A stretch of DNA of 47,311 bases from Nitrososphaerota archaeon (GCA_031274765.1 JAISPR010000127.1:1-47311); one strand, 5' to 3'; positions 17,587-26,495 are shown, counted from the stretch's first letter. Made by a program: numbers and translations. The notes: a model not told the origin generated them from the sequence alone.

Positions 17587-18379
17587 GTCATGTTGTTAAA
17601 TAGTTTATAAGCAACATCTTATATGTTATCTTCTTAATGGTGATAACTATGGTGAAGATAACAATAAAATGTATACATTGCAATAGTGAAAAGGTAGTAA
17701 AAATGGGCAAACAATCAAACGGCGCCCCACGATGCAAATGCAATAACTGCAAAAAAACTTTTCAAAGCCAATACACAAATAAAGGAGCACTACCTCAAAC
17801 CAAACTATTAATAGTAAAAATGGCCACAAACGGCAGCGGCATACGATACACCGCACGCGTCTTAGACATTAGTCCAAATACCGTCCTAAAAGTTTTAAAA
17901 AAACAAAAAACCACCAAACAAACACAAATCCCAAATACACCAACCGCACCAAACCACTCACCACACATCTAGAAATGGATGAAATGTGGAGCAGCGTCTA
18001 TTGCAAAAAAACACCTTGTTGGTTGTGACATGCCATAGATCATGATACGGGTGATATTGTGGCGCATGTTTTTGGAACGCGTGAAAGTGAAATGTTAAAA
18101 GAGCTTTAGGCTTTATTAAACGGGTTGAATTTGAATATGGTGGGTGTATTTTTTGATGATAATTTTGCGTATCATGAAGTTATACCTACAGATATTTTGC
18201 GTACGGGTAAGCGGAATACGCAGCGTATTTGGCGTAAGCATTTGACTTTTGTGTGAGGTTGAAGCGTTTGGTTCGTATGTCTATTTGTTTTTCTAAGTTT
18301 TGGGTTATGCATGCTGTTGTTTTTGGTTTGGTTATAAATGTGTTGGAATTTGGGAATAAACTGATTTGAAACATGACCT
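17585..18379 (+). mobile_element. IS1-family insertion sequence, 795 bp, decayed
   Basis: The left end AGGTCATGTTGTTAAATAG and the right end, read on the opposite strand as AGGTCATGTTTCAAATCAG, are inverted repeats. Between them lie an InsA-type zinc-finger frame and a broken InsB frame. The flanking bases do not form a target duplication, and the left neighbour (an IS630 remnant) and right neighbour (yhcG) are unrelated. The element has therefore probably taken part in a deletion or recombination after insertion. Confidence 0.85.
17649..18364 (+). pseudogene. IS1-family transposase (InsA intact-looking, InsB broken)
   Basis: The InsA part (to 17972) has the zinc finger CIHCNSEKVVKMGKQSNG with CxxC...CxxC and a helix-turn-helix (GSGIRYTARVLDISPNTVLK). 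After its TAG the InsB part resumes as EMDEMWSSVYCKK. An in-frame TGA stands where Trp is expected before HAIDHDTGDIVAHVFGTRES, a TAG follows KEL, and a frameshift follows RTGKRNTQRIWRKHLTF. A catalytic-type Asp block (VFFDDNFAYHEVIP) is still readable. The transposase cannot be full-length. Confidence 0.8.
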
Positions 18380-19024
18380 GAATTTCCGCCCTTGCGCCGT
18401 TATGGCCATCTTTTTTGTGGCAAGTAGCAGCTCATAGTAGAATGATTTGATTTGTCGCTCTAATTGCCGCACACGCCACATAGCCTCAGCGTATTCCTGT
18501 GCATAAAATACACGACGAGACGTGTCATCAATTTTCATCAAAAGTCGGTAATGTGACAACTCAATTCGTGCCACTGTGTGGCACGATTCGGATATATAGC
18601 TGAATAGTTTAATAATTATGCTCTTAGATAGGTGGCGCCGCTTTTTTTACGAAAGTTCCTGTTTGGGAGTCAAATCAGGTTAGGTAACCATTTACCATCA
18701 ATTTTCAACACTCATTTCAGAAATCACATCTATACAACATAAACACTAAAACATAGAGTTAAAAATTAAGCTATTCAGCTATATCATAAAATTGACGCAA
18801 ACGACGCAAATTACTTTCGTCAAAGCTTTTCCCAAACTCCACTGTCAATTGCTCTACTAAATACCACAATAGACCTTCGTATTCTGCGCGTTCGCCAATA
18901 ACTTCCTCTATTTGTCGTCCAATATCCCAGTATACATTACCATAGCAGAGTTTATGGCGATGTACACTTTTGTTCGTGCTTCCGCGAGAGTATTTCTTAT
19001 GCTCTGATAAATATTTGTGTACAT
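18380..19024 (-). pseudogene. yhcG: yhcG-like (DUF1016) nuclease gene, broken three ways
   Basis: From ATG 19024 (minus strand) the frame reads MYTNIYQSIRNTLAEARTKV to NSAMV, then a frameshift near 18950. It continues YWDIGRQIEEVIGERAEYEG and FGKSFDESNLRRLRQFY, where a 191-bp MITE (18594-18784) intervenes. It resumes ELSHYRLLMKIDD, FYAQEYAEAMWRVRQLERQI and is cut at 18379 by the IS1-family element. These blocks match the DUF1016 N-terminal domain of YhcG in order. The C-terminal PDDEXK nuclease domain is lost. Removing the MITE with one TA restores the frame (RQFYDISESCHTVARIELSH). Confidence 0.8.
18594..18784. repeat. 191-bp MITE with TA target site, copy 1 of 2
   Basis: Ends TATAGCTGAATAGTTTAAT and, inverted at the right, TATAGCTGAATAGCTTAAT. 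An almost identical copy in opposite orientation lies at 45616-45806. It is flanked by TA on both sides, as for IS630/Tc1-type transposition. It sits inside the yhcG pseudogene. Confidence 0.88.
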
Positions 19025-19748
19025 CCTACCATTAGTTGTCGGCTGTATTGTGTTATTAGGCTTGTCTATGAAATAAAACTCCCACTCTTTAGTAATATTT
19101 TCGCTTAATATTATAGCGTTTATCCGACTGTTAAGAGATTGTCAATACGCCCTGTTTGGTAGTGTCATAAATTAAGTGGAGTGATAAATTTCTGTGGATG
19201 GTTCGAAAGATGGTTAATCTAACAATATTTGATACTACTCAGCAGGTTCCCACTGTATGTAACCTGAGTTCCCATTTTTAGGCATATGATTGATTTAAAA
19301 AAACTCTTTTTGGGTCATTTTTGTGATTTAAATCTTTTTGCGCGAAAAATTCATGCGAATACGCGCCTGATTTAGACACATTAGTGAAAAAGTTAAAAGT
19401 CGTTAAAAAGGTTTAAATGTAAAAAAAGAGTTCAAATCAGCCGTTAAAATTTTATGTTGTGCCTAAAAGCCGGGAACACGGGAAAAAGGTATGGTTTTAA
19501 ACGTTACTTAACAGTAATGTTTATTCTTATTTTCCTCATTTTACAGTCGTATTTTTGCAGAAAAACCATTACATAGCGGTTTACGAGTGAAAATAATGCT
19601 ACATACCCTGCTGAGTAGTAACAGCTGCACACTATTTTATTCAGCACTATTTTAACGGTTTAAATAACGCAGTTTTTTGTGCGAGGAGAAGTATTTGCTT
19701 TAGAGAAAAATAGAAATGGCTCAGTACACATTATCTTTAAGATAATTT
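19025..19748. other. AT-rich intergenic region, possible upstream part of broken gene
   Basis: The first ~100 bases on the minus strand stay open in the yhcG frame (EWEFYFIDKPNNTIQPTTN) but have no start codon, so the yhcG remnant may have had a longer N-terminus. From about 19130 to 19748 no protein-like frame, tRNA or known repeat was recognised. A copy of the word ACTACTCAGCAGG near 19234 has an imperfect inverted partner near 19609 (CCTGCTGAGTAGT). This pair could mark the ends of a ~390-bp non-coding element. Confidence 0.35.
19234..19621. repeat. possible ~388-bp non-coding inverted-repeat element
   Basis: The left end has TACTACTCAGCAGG and the right end has CCTGCTGAGTAGTA, exact complements of 14 bases about 390 bases apart. 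The interior is AT-rich, has no open frame and ends in no poly-T. A MITE-like element is the simplest reading. No second copy was found in the window. Confidence 0.5.
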
Positions 19749-20279
19749 ATGGATAAACCAGAGTATCTCATGTGGAGCCGCAAATATGATAAAGCCTACG
19801 GCTGGCAAGCGCAACGGGAACGTGAGTTAGGAACAAAATTTCGAAAAAATAAGGCGCTTATCGTGAAAGATCTCATAGCGGTGGTGGAATGGAGATTTAA
19901 AACCGAACCTGAAAAATTACAAAGGGCTCAAGAGCTTGTTACCCGCAATTCTGAAGAAAAAGTTCAACGCATAACCAGTCAGAGTCTAAGTCTGCCAAAC
20001 GCCGATGACCTCTATCGCATCAGTTGTTTGACAACATTGGAGGGCATCTCACCAGTGCTTGCCAGCATTATTTTAACTTTTTTTGATCCAGTCCACTATG
20101 GCACATTTGACCAAGCAACTTGGAAGGGGTTATTGGGCAACATCCCCCCAGGACTCTATACGCCCCAGAATTATTTGCGGCTTCTATTGGCGTTGCGCAG
20201 AACAGCCACCAAACACAACCTTGATGTTCGAATCATCGATAAAGCGCTCTACAAGAAAGCACAAGACAAAACAACGTAG
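19749..20279 (+). CDS. helix-hairpin-helix-containing protein, unknown function
   Basis: 176 soluble residues. The stretch LTTLEGISPVLASIILTFFD followed by PVHYGTFDQATWKGL (residues ~97-130) resembles the helix-hairpin-helix region of HhH-GPD-like base-excision proteins (LxxxxGIGxxxAxxILxxxxPxxYxxxDxxxW). The key catalytic Lys/Asp pattern of glycosylases is not clear, and there is no Fe-S cluster Cys set. The first 90 residues are helical and charged (YGWQAQRERELGTKFRKNKA). No convincing ribosome site; a start at ATG 19749 follows an AT-rich leader. It may bind DNA. Confidence 0.65.
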   Translation: MDKPEYLMWSRKYDKAYGWQAQRERELGTKFRKNKALIVKDLIAVVEWRFKTEPEKLQRAQELVTRNSEEKVQRITSQSLSLPNADDLYRISCLTTLEGISPVLASIILTFFDPVHYGTFDQATWKGLLGNIPPGLYTPQNYLRLLLALRRTATKHNLDVRIIDKALYKKAQDKTT

Positions 20280-20499
20280 CATTATATCTAAAAAGACACG
20301 TTTCGTTGTATAGGTGCTAAGGCTGCAAATTGTGTAACAGTTGCGTGGATAGGTTCAAGAATAGAAGCACCCCACTGTCTCAGGTCATAAAAACAAAAAG
20401 ACGTTAAAACAATAAGGTTTTTAGATACTGATTCTTAAAATTAAAATATTGCTGAACTTGTTTTAATGTTTTTTTTCACAAAAAAGAGAGAAAAAGAAT

Positions 20500-21339
20500 T
20501 TATTTGACAGCAACTTGCATCCGTTTAGCTAAAGCGTAGACAATTGGAACCAAAACGAGCGCCAGCGCGATTGCAAAGCCCCAGGCGATTGTTCCGATTA
20601 TACTAGTTACTCCGGTGAACGTGGAAAAGATTGCGCCTGTACCAATGAGCAGGAAGATGGTGTAGAGAATGAATTTTGCGTAGCCTGCAATGGGAAGGAA
20701 TTCTTCGTGTTCGGTTGTTATTGATTTAATCAGCCCGTCTGTTAGGATTATTCCTACACCGATTATGACAAAACCGATGATGAGTGAGTACACCAGGTCT
20801 CCGGCGGTGAACAATAACAGATCAAATGCGACGTTTAATATTATAGCAACAAGACCGATGAAGAGAAGGTTTTTGAGCATGTCAGCGATTTCGACTTTAC
20901 TGGGTCCAAACATAGGCCGGATTATGCGCCCCACAAGCTGGGCCAAGAAATCTACAAGCACAATACCTAAAACTATGACAAGGATGCCGCCTATTAGCCG
21001 GGGAAGGTATGCTGCGATTTGTGCTATGAAAGTACCTGCGGCGCCAGGGATGTCTAGCAATCCAACTGCTATAGTTATGGATAGTACGATGATGAATGCG
21101 TATAGCAGGCCGCCGACAAAGTTGGATAAATCGAATCCTGAGCCTTTTAGTGTTCTGCCTATTTCGCTTCGGTCAAAGTTTCGCTCCACGGTTCGGTCGA
21201 CTATTCGGTTAACTATTTTACCCACAAACCAGCCTACGATGACACCGATTGCAACTATGACGATTGCACCGATTATGCCAGGTAGTGCAGATGCGATTGT
21301 AGTAAAGAAGCCGTCAAATGTTTCCTGTAACGTCAACAT
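20500..21339 (-). CDS. membrane protein with conserved TM-helix repeats (MscS-related)
   Basis: 279 residues from ATG 21339. A longer frame from GTG 21411 is rejected because its codons contain the TATA box (21391-21400). Membrane helices come in two similar units: GIIGAIVIVAIGVIVGWFVGK with NRIVDRTVER, and LIGGILVIVLGIVLVDFLAQ with GRIIRP. This is the 'conserved TM helix' pattern of small mechanosensitive-channel-related proteins. Two to three further helices follow, but the MscS beta domain is absent. A role in osmotic or membrane-tension response is inferred from the family name only. Monocistronic. Confidence 0.8.
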   Translation of the reverse strand: MLTLQETFDGFFTTIASALPGIIGAIVIVAIGVIVGWFVGKIVNRIVDRTVERNFDRSEIGRTLKGSGFDLSNFVGGLLYAFIIVLSITIAVGLLDIPGAAGTFIAQIAAYLPRLIGGILVIVLGIVLVDFLAQLVGRIIRPMFGPSKVEIADMLKNLLFIGLVAIILNVAFDLLLFTAGDLVYSLIIGFVIIGVGIILTDGLIKSITTEHEEFLPIAGYAKFILYTIFLLIGTGAIFSTFTGVTSIIGTIAWGFAIALALVLVPIVYALAKRMQVAVK

Positions 21340-21390
21340 TGCTACGATTAAAGAGAGCAACAAAGACACCAAGTTATAGCTTGGTGATTG

Positions 21391-21400
21391 ACTTATAAAA
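21391..21400 (-). promoter_or_regulatory. TATA box of the TM-helix-repeat protein gene
   Basis: TTTTATAAGT on the minus strand, about 57 bases before ATG 21339. It decides the start codon because the alternative GTG lies upstream of it. Confidence 0.5.
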
Positions 21401-21411
21401 ACTTTTTTCAC

Positions 21412-22010
21412 GCCAGGAATCTTTATTGTGAAATTTCAACACGTTTATTGATTTGGTTTTAGAAATAAAACCATATTTTTTGTTTTAAAATATCGCATGA
21501 ACACTAAACAAATATTTTTCTTTGCATTGTTGTGATAGCTGACAATGTGATGAGGCTGAAAACAATAAAACAAAACCCAGAAGACCACACAACCACAACA
21601 AGCAATAGTTTTCATTATATACAATATAATGATTTTTTAGTCACAAAAACCACAATACAAAACAATTTTTGGATTTAAATCCATAAATGCGAGATTGATA
21701 TATTCGTAAACTTCAACGCAGAGTGTTTTTAGCTATATTTTTGTTTCCATGCCAAAATCAACACATGAACATCACCTCTAAACCATCACACATAACTAAA
21801 TAATCACACAATAAATAAATCTAATATAAAATATCAATAATTTATCATAATCACCCCCATAATTCATTTAACAGATGCATAAGTACCCCAATCTTGCTAT
21901 TCTGCCTCAGAATAAAGACGAATCCAGAATATTTGGACTAAAACAAAATACACACAACCAAAAAAACCACATAACCACCATAAAACCCAATTTAGGGTTA
22001 TCCTAAAACA
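21412..22010. other. AT-rich intergenic region, no gene seen
   Basis: About 600 bases between two minus-strand genes. Many stop codons occur in all frames. No hairpin followed by T-tract, tRNA-like fold or repeat family of this window was recognised. Confidence 0.4.
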
Positions 22011-22520
22011 TTAGACAGACAGCATTTTTATATAACTCCAGATTTTGTCACTGACATAATTTAGAACTTTAATAACCGGCCCCTTCTTGGTTTGCCGCGC
22101 AACATTTACATCCATGAGGCTTTCACCTATAGCCAACGCTTTCCCATGCTTCATATCAACAATCAAAACCAAATCCCCCGCAGAAAACTCGCCCTCTACC
22201 CGAACAATACCTGGCGCCATAACTGTTGCACCCTTACAAACATAGGGAACTGCACCCATATCCACGATGATTTTTGGAGCTTTATCAATGAACTCGGTAA
22301 AGAATAAAGTTGGAAGAATACGATCGCCATTTTTGTATAGCACGGGTCTTCCGGAGAGGAGATAAATTAAACCCACATCGGATTCGACAACCTCAACACT
22401 TGTTTTAGCGCCAAATAATTCTTCAAAATTGAGGTTGAGGACAGATTGAGCCGTCTCTATGATTTGTTTAGCATCTTTGGCCTTGAGGGGATATCGGCGT
22501 TGTTTTGTGGGCATAAACAT
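22011..22520 (-). CDS. archaeal PUA-domain RNA-binding protein
   Basis: 169 residues. The N-terminal half (RRYPLKAKDAKQIIETAQSV, ... VEVVESDVGLIYLLSGRP) is the pre-PUA domain of archaeal MCT-1-like proteins. The C-terminal half is a PUA domain with DMGAVPYVCKGATVMAPGIV and GDLVLIVDMKHGKALAIGES. Such proteins bind structured RNA; the eukaryotic relatives MCT-1 and eIF2D act with the small ribosomal subunit, but the archaeal role is not settled. The gene lies 26 bases after the VTT membrane protein gene in the same direction and is probably co-transcribed. Confidence 0.9.
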   Translation of the reverse strand: MFMPTKQRRYPLKAKDAKQIIETAQSVLNLNFEELFGAKTSVEVVESDVGLIYLLSGRPVLYKNGDRILPTLFFTEFIDKAPKIIVDMGAVPYVCKGATVMAPGIVRVEGEFSAGDLVLIVDMKHGKALAIGESLMDVNVARQTKKGPVIKVLNYVSDKIWSYIKMLSV

Positions 22521-22546
22521 CTGCTTATGCGTACATGTAGAGCTAT

Positions 22547-23146
22547 TTAGTTTTTTTCCTGCTCGGTTTTTGGTTTTCGGGGTAAGTACTTCTCGACAAG
22601 TTTGCCGATGTCGACCTTGAGCAGGATAATGGTGAGGATAATGGTTAGTATTATGGAAATAGCGATCATGATTTCGGGGCTTATAAATTTCCCAATGCTT
22701 TCTACGGCAAATTTACCCATGATTGCACCCATAATTCCAATTGAGAATTTTCCCAGGAAGTAGGCAACAAAAAATTTTGCGGGTTTGTATTTCATCAGTC
22801 CGAGGGATATAACAACGGGTTCGTCAGGGATTGGTGTTGCTGCGGCTATGAAAAGCAAAAAAAAGGCCCAGCGTTTGATTTTTGCGGCGTCTGCGGCTAT
22901 TTTTTGTCGTCTTTTTTCGGCGAGTTTTCCGCTGATAAAAAAGGTTACCATGTAGTGGGTGCTTTTTGCTAGCGTGGATCCCAGAGCGACCATGCCGCCG
23001 ATAAATAGTATTGTTAGAGGGCTGGCGTTTCCTATGCCTATGGCGGCTGTGGAGGCAATTATCATATTTGATGGACCTGCAAACGGCACCAAGTTTAAGG
23101 CAAAAGACATTACAAGGAGTATTATAAAATCGATCGGTGTCGCCAT
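22547..23146 (-). CDS. VTT-domain (DedA/SNARE-associated-like) membrane protein
   Basis: 199 residues from ATG 23146; an upstream GTG would sit only 1 base after the TATA box. About five helices are present. The stretch FIGGMVALGSTLAKSTHYMV and FLLFIAAATPIPDEPVVISL with GLMKYKPAKFFVAYFLGK matches the re-entrant VTT core (family pattern F-x-x-R-x-x-P-x-x-P-D ... G), although the usual Arg is Ala here. DedA/VTT proteins include lipid scramblases and flippases for polyprenyl-phosphate carriers; the exact substrate is unknown. It heads a two-gene operon with the PUA gene. Confidence 0.8.
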   Translation of the reverse strand: MATPIDFIILLVMSFALNLVPFAGPSNMIIASTAAIGIGNASPLTILFIGGMVALGSTLAKSTHYMVTFFISGKLAEKRRQKIAADAAKIKRWAFFLLFIAAATPIPDEPVVISLGLMKYKPAKFFVAYFLGKFSIGIMGAIMGKFAVESIGKFISPEIMIAISIILTIILTIILLKVDIGKLVEKYLPRKPKTEQEKN

Positions 23147-23191
23147 TGGCCGTTCACCCGCAGGACATATGATGAAATGAAGTGTAAACAC

Positions 23192-23200
23192 GCTTATAAG
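23192..23200 (-). promoter_or_regulatory. TATA box of the VTT-PUA operon
   Basis: CTTATAAGC on the minus strand, about 50 bases before ATG 23146, with predicted transcription from about 23170. The same 9-mer serves the FtsX operon at 8572. Confidence 0.55.
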
Positions 23201-24111
23201 TAAGGCTATAGATTATCCCAAGACTGTCGGTTAATGAGCATGCCGGCGTGCTTTTAGTGCAAGCTGTTGTTAATAGACGGAGTTGATGTAATAGAGTTTA
23301 ACCGGCACCATATGATTTTGATGGGCCTTTCGCTATTTTAGGTGGGTACACCCATTCTTCCTCCTTCAAGCTTACCTATGTTCTCCCTCATGTCCCATAC
23401 AACATTATACTGCAACAAAACTTATTGACTCTACCCACCTGATTTGACGAATAACCTTTTGATGTATGTGAATTTATGCAACATAATCACGCACAACCCA
23501 GTTATTTAAAGCGATAATTTGATTCACACAATCAACAAATATTAAAAAATAATACAAAATACGTGTTTAAAAATATTTGTTTATGACATACTCACCATAA
23601 TTAGCACCACATAAAAAAGAGTGATAAAAGAAAACTTTACAAAAAGCCCACAATACAAAACACAACATTTAGAGTTAAACATAGTTACTATGAAATAACA
23701 AACAGCCCACACCACAAAAGACACACAGCATATTTGGCAAAATACGCGATTTCACATTTGCACAGATAGCCACTCACATAATTCAGCTATTTTTTTTTGT
23801 TTATGCATTTTCATAGTTAGAACATTTGGAGCTGTATTGTTTTTAGTACCGAATGCATTAATTAAAATTGAACTTTCAAAAAAGTCACAATTATACTTAA
23901 GGGCGCATATATAAACTACACCGCACAACGGGAATACAACGCTTATGTTCTAGACAGAGTTTGGGGCTTAATTTTAGTTCTTCGCTATCAGCAAAAAGAT
24001 TTGGAATAACTCATACATGTTCAAACAGTTAATCTACCCCAAGACTATGAGATAGGTTTAAATGTTGAGAGATAAAGTATAGAAGAGATAAAGTTACAAG
24101 AGGATCTCAAA
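23201..24111. other. long intergenic region upstream of lsm, possible small RNA locus
   Basis: No protein gene is supported. Two things stand out. AGGTGGGTA near 23340 has an exact inverted partner TACCCACCT near 23434, able to form a long hairpin around a pyrimidine-rich stretch. A good TATA box (CATATATAAAC, 23906-23916) lies about 200 bases before lsm. Transcription from there would give either a long lsm leader or a separate non-coding RNA of up to ~150 bases. The rest is AT-rich without recognisable content. Confidence 0.35.
23906..23916 (+). promoter_or_regulatory. TATA box far upstream of lsm
   Basis: CATATATAAAC predicts a transcription start near 23938, leaving about 175 bases before the lsm start codon. 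A nearer weak box (GGTTTAAATG, about 24056) could supply the mRNA proper. Confidence 0.4.
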
Positions 24112-24339
24112 ATGAGCGAAATGACAACCGAAATCCTTGAACAGAACCTCAGCAAAATTGTGCTAGTCCGTCTAAAAGGCGGCAAAAGCCTCAGAGGCAG
24201 ACTCAAAGGATTCGATCAGCATCTAAATTTGGTTTTAGAAGAAACCGAAGATACCACTGCCGTTGAAGACCAAAAGAAGTTAGGACTGATAATCGTACGT
24301 GGAGATAACGTAGTCCTTATTTCGCCCCCGCCTAGGTGA
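24112..24339 (+). CDS. Sm-like archaeal protein (Lsm)
   Basis: 75 residues forming one Sm fold. The Sm1 motif is visible as VLVRLKGGKSLRGRLKGFDQ followed by HLNLVLEE, and Sm2 as GLIIVRGDNVVLISP. Archaeal Lsm proteins form seven-membered rings that bind U-rich RNA. AGAGGA lies eight bases before ATG. It immediately precedes rpl37e, an arrangement conserved in many archaea, linking Lsm to translation. Confidence 0.97.
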   Translation: MSEMTTEILEQNLSKIVLVRLKGGKSLRGRLKGFDQHLNLVLEETEDTTAVEDQKKLGLIIVRGDNVVLISPPPR

Positions 24340-24344
24340 GTAAA

Positions 24345-24542
24345 ATGGGCAAGGGCACCCCTTCAATGGGCAAACGCATGGGGCGTGTTGTCCACATAAA
24401 ATGTCGACGTTGTGGCAGGCGTGCATATCATGTGCGCAATAAGCGTTGTGGTGCATGCGGATATGGAGCACAAACCACCCTGAGGCGCTATAACTGGCGG
24501 ACTAAAACTTTGCAACGTGCAAGAGTTGCTACTATCCGCTAA
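24345..24542 (+). CDS. rpl37e: 50S ribosomal protein L37e
   Basis: 65 residues. The ATG at 24345 matches the family N-terminus (KGTPSMGKR); a GTG three codons earlier, overlapping the lsm stop, is possible. The zinc ribbon is CRRCGRRAYHVRNKRCGACG (two CxxC pairs), followed by the very basic RRYNWRTKTLQRARV tail. It binds 23S rRNA near the exit tunnel in archaeal/eukaryotic large subunits. Translationally coupled to lsm. Confidence 0.97.
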   Translation: MGKGTPSMGKRMGRVVHIKCRRCGRRAYHVRNKRCGACGYGAQTTLRRYNWRTKTLQRARVATIR

Positions 24543-24716
24543 ACAACATTTTTTTATCCAATTTTAATTTTAACAAATAAACACCATATAAAACATATTA
24601 GACTTGATTTAATCAATTTCACCACTTAAGAACAATGAAATAAACAATACAAATAAGCGAACATACCAGATTTGAGCTGAACTGAAAACTGCAACCATAA
24701 CTTTCATTGAAATTGG

Positions 24717-25358
24717 TTACTCAACTATATCATAGTAGCCTTTGTCAACCTTTACAAAAATCAACGGCCCACGACTCTGTGCCATCCCGCGCGCTTTACG
24801 CAACGTATTGTTTAGAGCAACAAATATTTGTTGGGTTTCATTTAGATTTTGAAGATACGGTTTACCCAACTCTAATTTAAGAAGATTTTCAGCAATAATC
24901 TCAGTTCCACAAATTTCACCGTTTTTAATAAGGGTTGCAACAATTAATTCACCCAATTCTTGTTTGCACTCGATATCCTGCCAAAGGGGTTCAACAACAC
25001 GATCAGGGTTAGCCAGCAAAGTTGATCTATCAGCACTTTGATTGCCTATGAGCAATTTTACACGTTCTTTCCATTTCTTAAACCAAGTGTTACACCAAAT
25101 CGCCAGAAACACATCTAATTCCTCAGAATTTTCTTTGCTAAATGACTCAAGCATCGCATCGATTTCTAAGTGATTTACGTTTTGGCCCATCAAATTCCAT
25201 CGGAATTTAAGATAATTTGTAAAATCTTGGCAGGCTATCTGCAACACCTTATAGTCAGAGCCCATTATGTCCAGAGCTGGATCAACATCGGTTAGTTTCT
25301 TTCCTATCATGATTTCAACAAAGACCATACGATTCCCGCCTAACCCTTCCACAATCAT
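24717..25358 (-). CDS. soluble protein of unknown function
   Basis: 213 residues with no recognised family. ATG 25358 is used; ATG 25328 is an alternative because an AT-rich promoter-like stretch lies close upstream. The sequence is mostly helical, with several conserved-looking Trp residues (FLAIWCNTWFKKWKERVKLL) and a C-terminal basic patch (NNTLRKARGMAQSRGPLIFV). There is no signal peptide or membrane segment. It stands alone between rpl37e (convergent) and the HAD gene. Confidence 0.6.
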   Translation of the reverse strand: MIVEGLGGNRMVFVEIMIGKKLTDVDPALDIMGSDYKVLQIACQDFTNYLKFRWNLMGQNVNHLEIDAMLESFSKENSEELDVFLAIWCNTWFKKWKERVKLLIGNQSADRSTLLANPDRVVEPLWQDIECKQELGELIVATLIKNGEICGTEIIAENLLKLELGKPYLQNLNETQQIFVALNNTLRKARGMAQSRGPLIFVKVDKGYYDIVE

Positions 25359-25449
25359 GCAGACGGTTTTTAATTAACATATTTAGACGTCCCTATAACT
25401 GCTAGGCCAAAAGTCGCAATATATCAATTCGTATGCAGGTGCAAAATAG

Positions 25450-26106
25450 TTATTCTATGTATTTAGGTAGCAGGGTAATATCGGGTAACATTAAGTCTGG
25501 TTGTTCATTGGCTAGTTCTTCGCGTCCATATAACCCTGAGAGCACTGCTACTGTGCAGGAACCTGCGGCTTTTCCTGCGCGCATATCGTTAACTGAGTCA
25601 CCTACGATGATACAGTCGCGCATTTCTAAGTTTAAGGTTTTGACACACCAGATTAGGGCTTCAGGAGAGGGTTTGGGTTTTGTTGTGTCTAGAGCAGTCA
25701 CAATCAAGTTGAAATATTGGGAAATACCTAGGTAGTCGAGTTCTTTTCGGATAGCTTGGTTGGGAACGTGGCGCATGGTGATTAAGGTTAGTTTGGCTTT
25801 TTTTGCAAGATGTTCAAGTGTTGGAGCCACATTGGGTAAAAGTTTGACGTGTTTTTTTGTGGCGGCGTAGAAGGCTTTTAGGTATATGGGCATAAATTGT
25901 TCTGTGCAGTTTCCGGTTAGGTCGTTGATGCTTTGGTGCTGTTCGATACGGCGAGGAATTTCTAGTATTGTTTGGGTTGGTGGGGTTTCTTTGTGGAGGT
26001 TGTGGAAGCTGATTTTGGCGGCTTCTATGTATGCAGCTGTGGAGTCTACAAGTGTGCCGTCTAGGTCTAGGAATATGCCTTTTGCGGTCAGTTTGTTTGG
26101 GTGCAT
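25450..26106 (-). CDS. HAD-superfamily phosphatase (phosphoglycolate phosphatase-like)
   Basis: 218 residues. Motif I is DLDGTLVDS with nucleophile Asp14 and acid Asp16. A helical cap (about 25-95) is followed by motif II (LTLITMRH), the motif III Lys in TKPKPSPEAL, and motif IV (IVGDSVNDMRAGKAAG). The cap type matches phosphoglycolate phosphatase/beta-phosphoglucomutase relatives. Substrate could be 2-phosphoglycolate or another small phosphoester. Monocistronic, followed in the genome by debris of the ~105-bp repeat type. Confidence 0.9.
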   Translation of the reverse strand: MHPNKLTAKGIFLDLDGTLVDSTAAYIEAAKISFHNLHKETPPTQTILEIPRRIEQHQSINDLTGNCTEQFMPIYLKAFYAATKKHVKLLPNVAPTLEHLAKKAKLTLITMRHVPNQAIRKELDYLGISQYFNLIVTALDTTKPKPSPEALIWCVKTLNLEMRDCIIVGDSVNDMRAGKAAGSCTVAVLSGLYGREELANEQPDLMLPDITLLPKYIE

Positions 26107-26220
26107 CGGGTTGTTTTGGGGTTCTTGTTTTTTAAATGTTCCTTAGAGGTTTGTGGTTTGCGTTAAAGTTGCAAGTTTGAGATGGTTGTAGATGTTTGAG
26201 TAAGAGTTATTTGTAGGGGG

Positions 26221-26325
26221 AGACTGTCTAAAAACTAGAATTTTTTGTGTTTTTGGTGTGAACGGGCGGAGAAAAGTAGTTCTTTTTTTGTTTTTCTGGG
26301 ATTTGTGTTAGTTTTCGGACAGTCT
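26221..26325. repeat. ~105-bp MITE-like element, copy 2 of 5 (inverted)
   Basis: Runs from AGACTGTCTAAAAACTAG to CGGACAGTCT in the opposite orientation to copy 1, with GGGG before and GGGGGG after. The interior is nearly identical to copy 5 (45309-45413) after reversal. Confidence 0.85.
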
Positions 26326-26440
26326 GGGGGGTTTGATTTTTTGTCGTGTTTGCGATGTTGGTTTTTTCTTTTTGAGCTTGAGGATTGGTGGTTGTGGGTG
26401 ATGGTTCACATATATATTGTCTATATATATTATTAAGGTC

Positions 26441-26450
26441 ATATATATAG
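26441..26450 (+). promoter_or_regulatory. TATA box of small cysteine-rich protein gene B
   Basis: ATATATATAG, about 50 bases before GTG 26496, in a stretch with a second ATATATAT block 18 bases earlier. The predicted leader is about 25 bases and includes the GGAG. Confidence 0.45.
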
Positions 26451-26495
26451 GCACCATTATAGTTGGGTATATTTGAATAAGTGGAGATGGATCAT

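Noticed and set aside
17585-18379. IS1-family element as an active insertion sequence
   Set aside because: InsB has at least two in-frame stops and a frameshift, and no target duplication is present.
20690-21379. Plus-strand frame of 229 codons opposite the TM-helix-repeat gene
   Set aside because: Antisense shadow rich in Ser, Thr, Pro and Met; the minus-strand protein has clear repeats.
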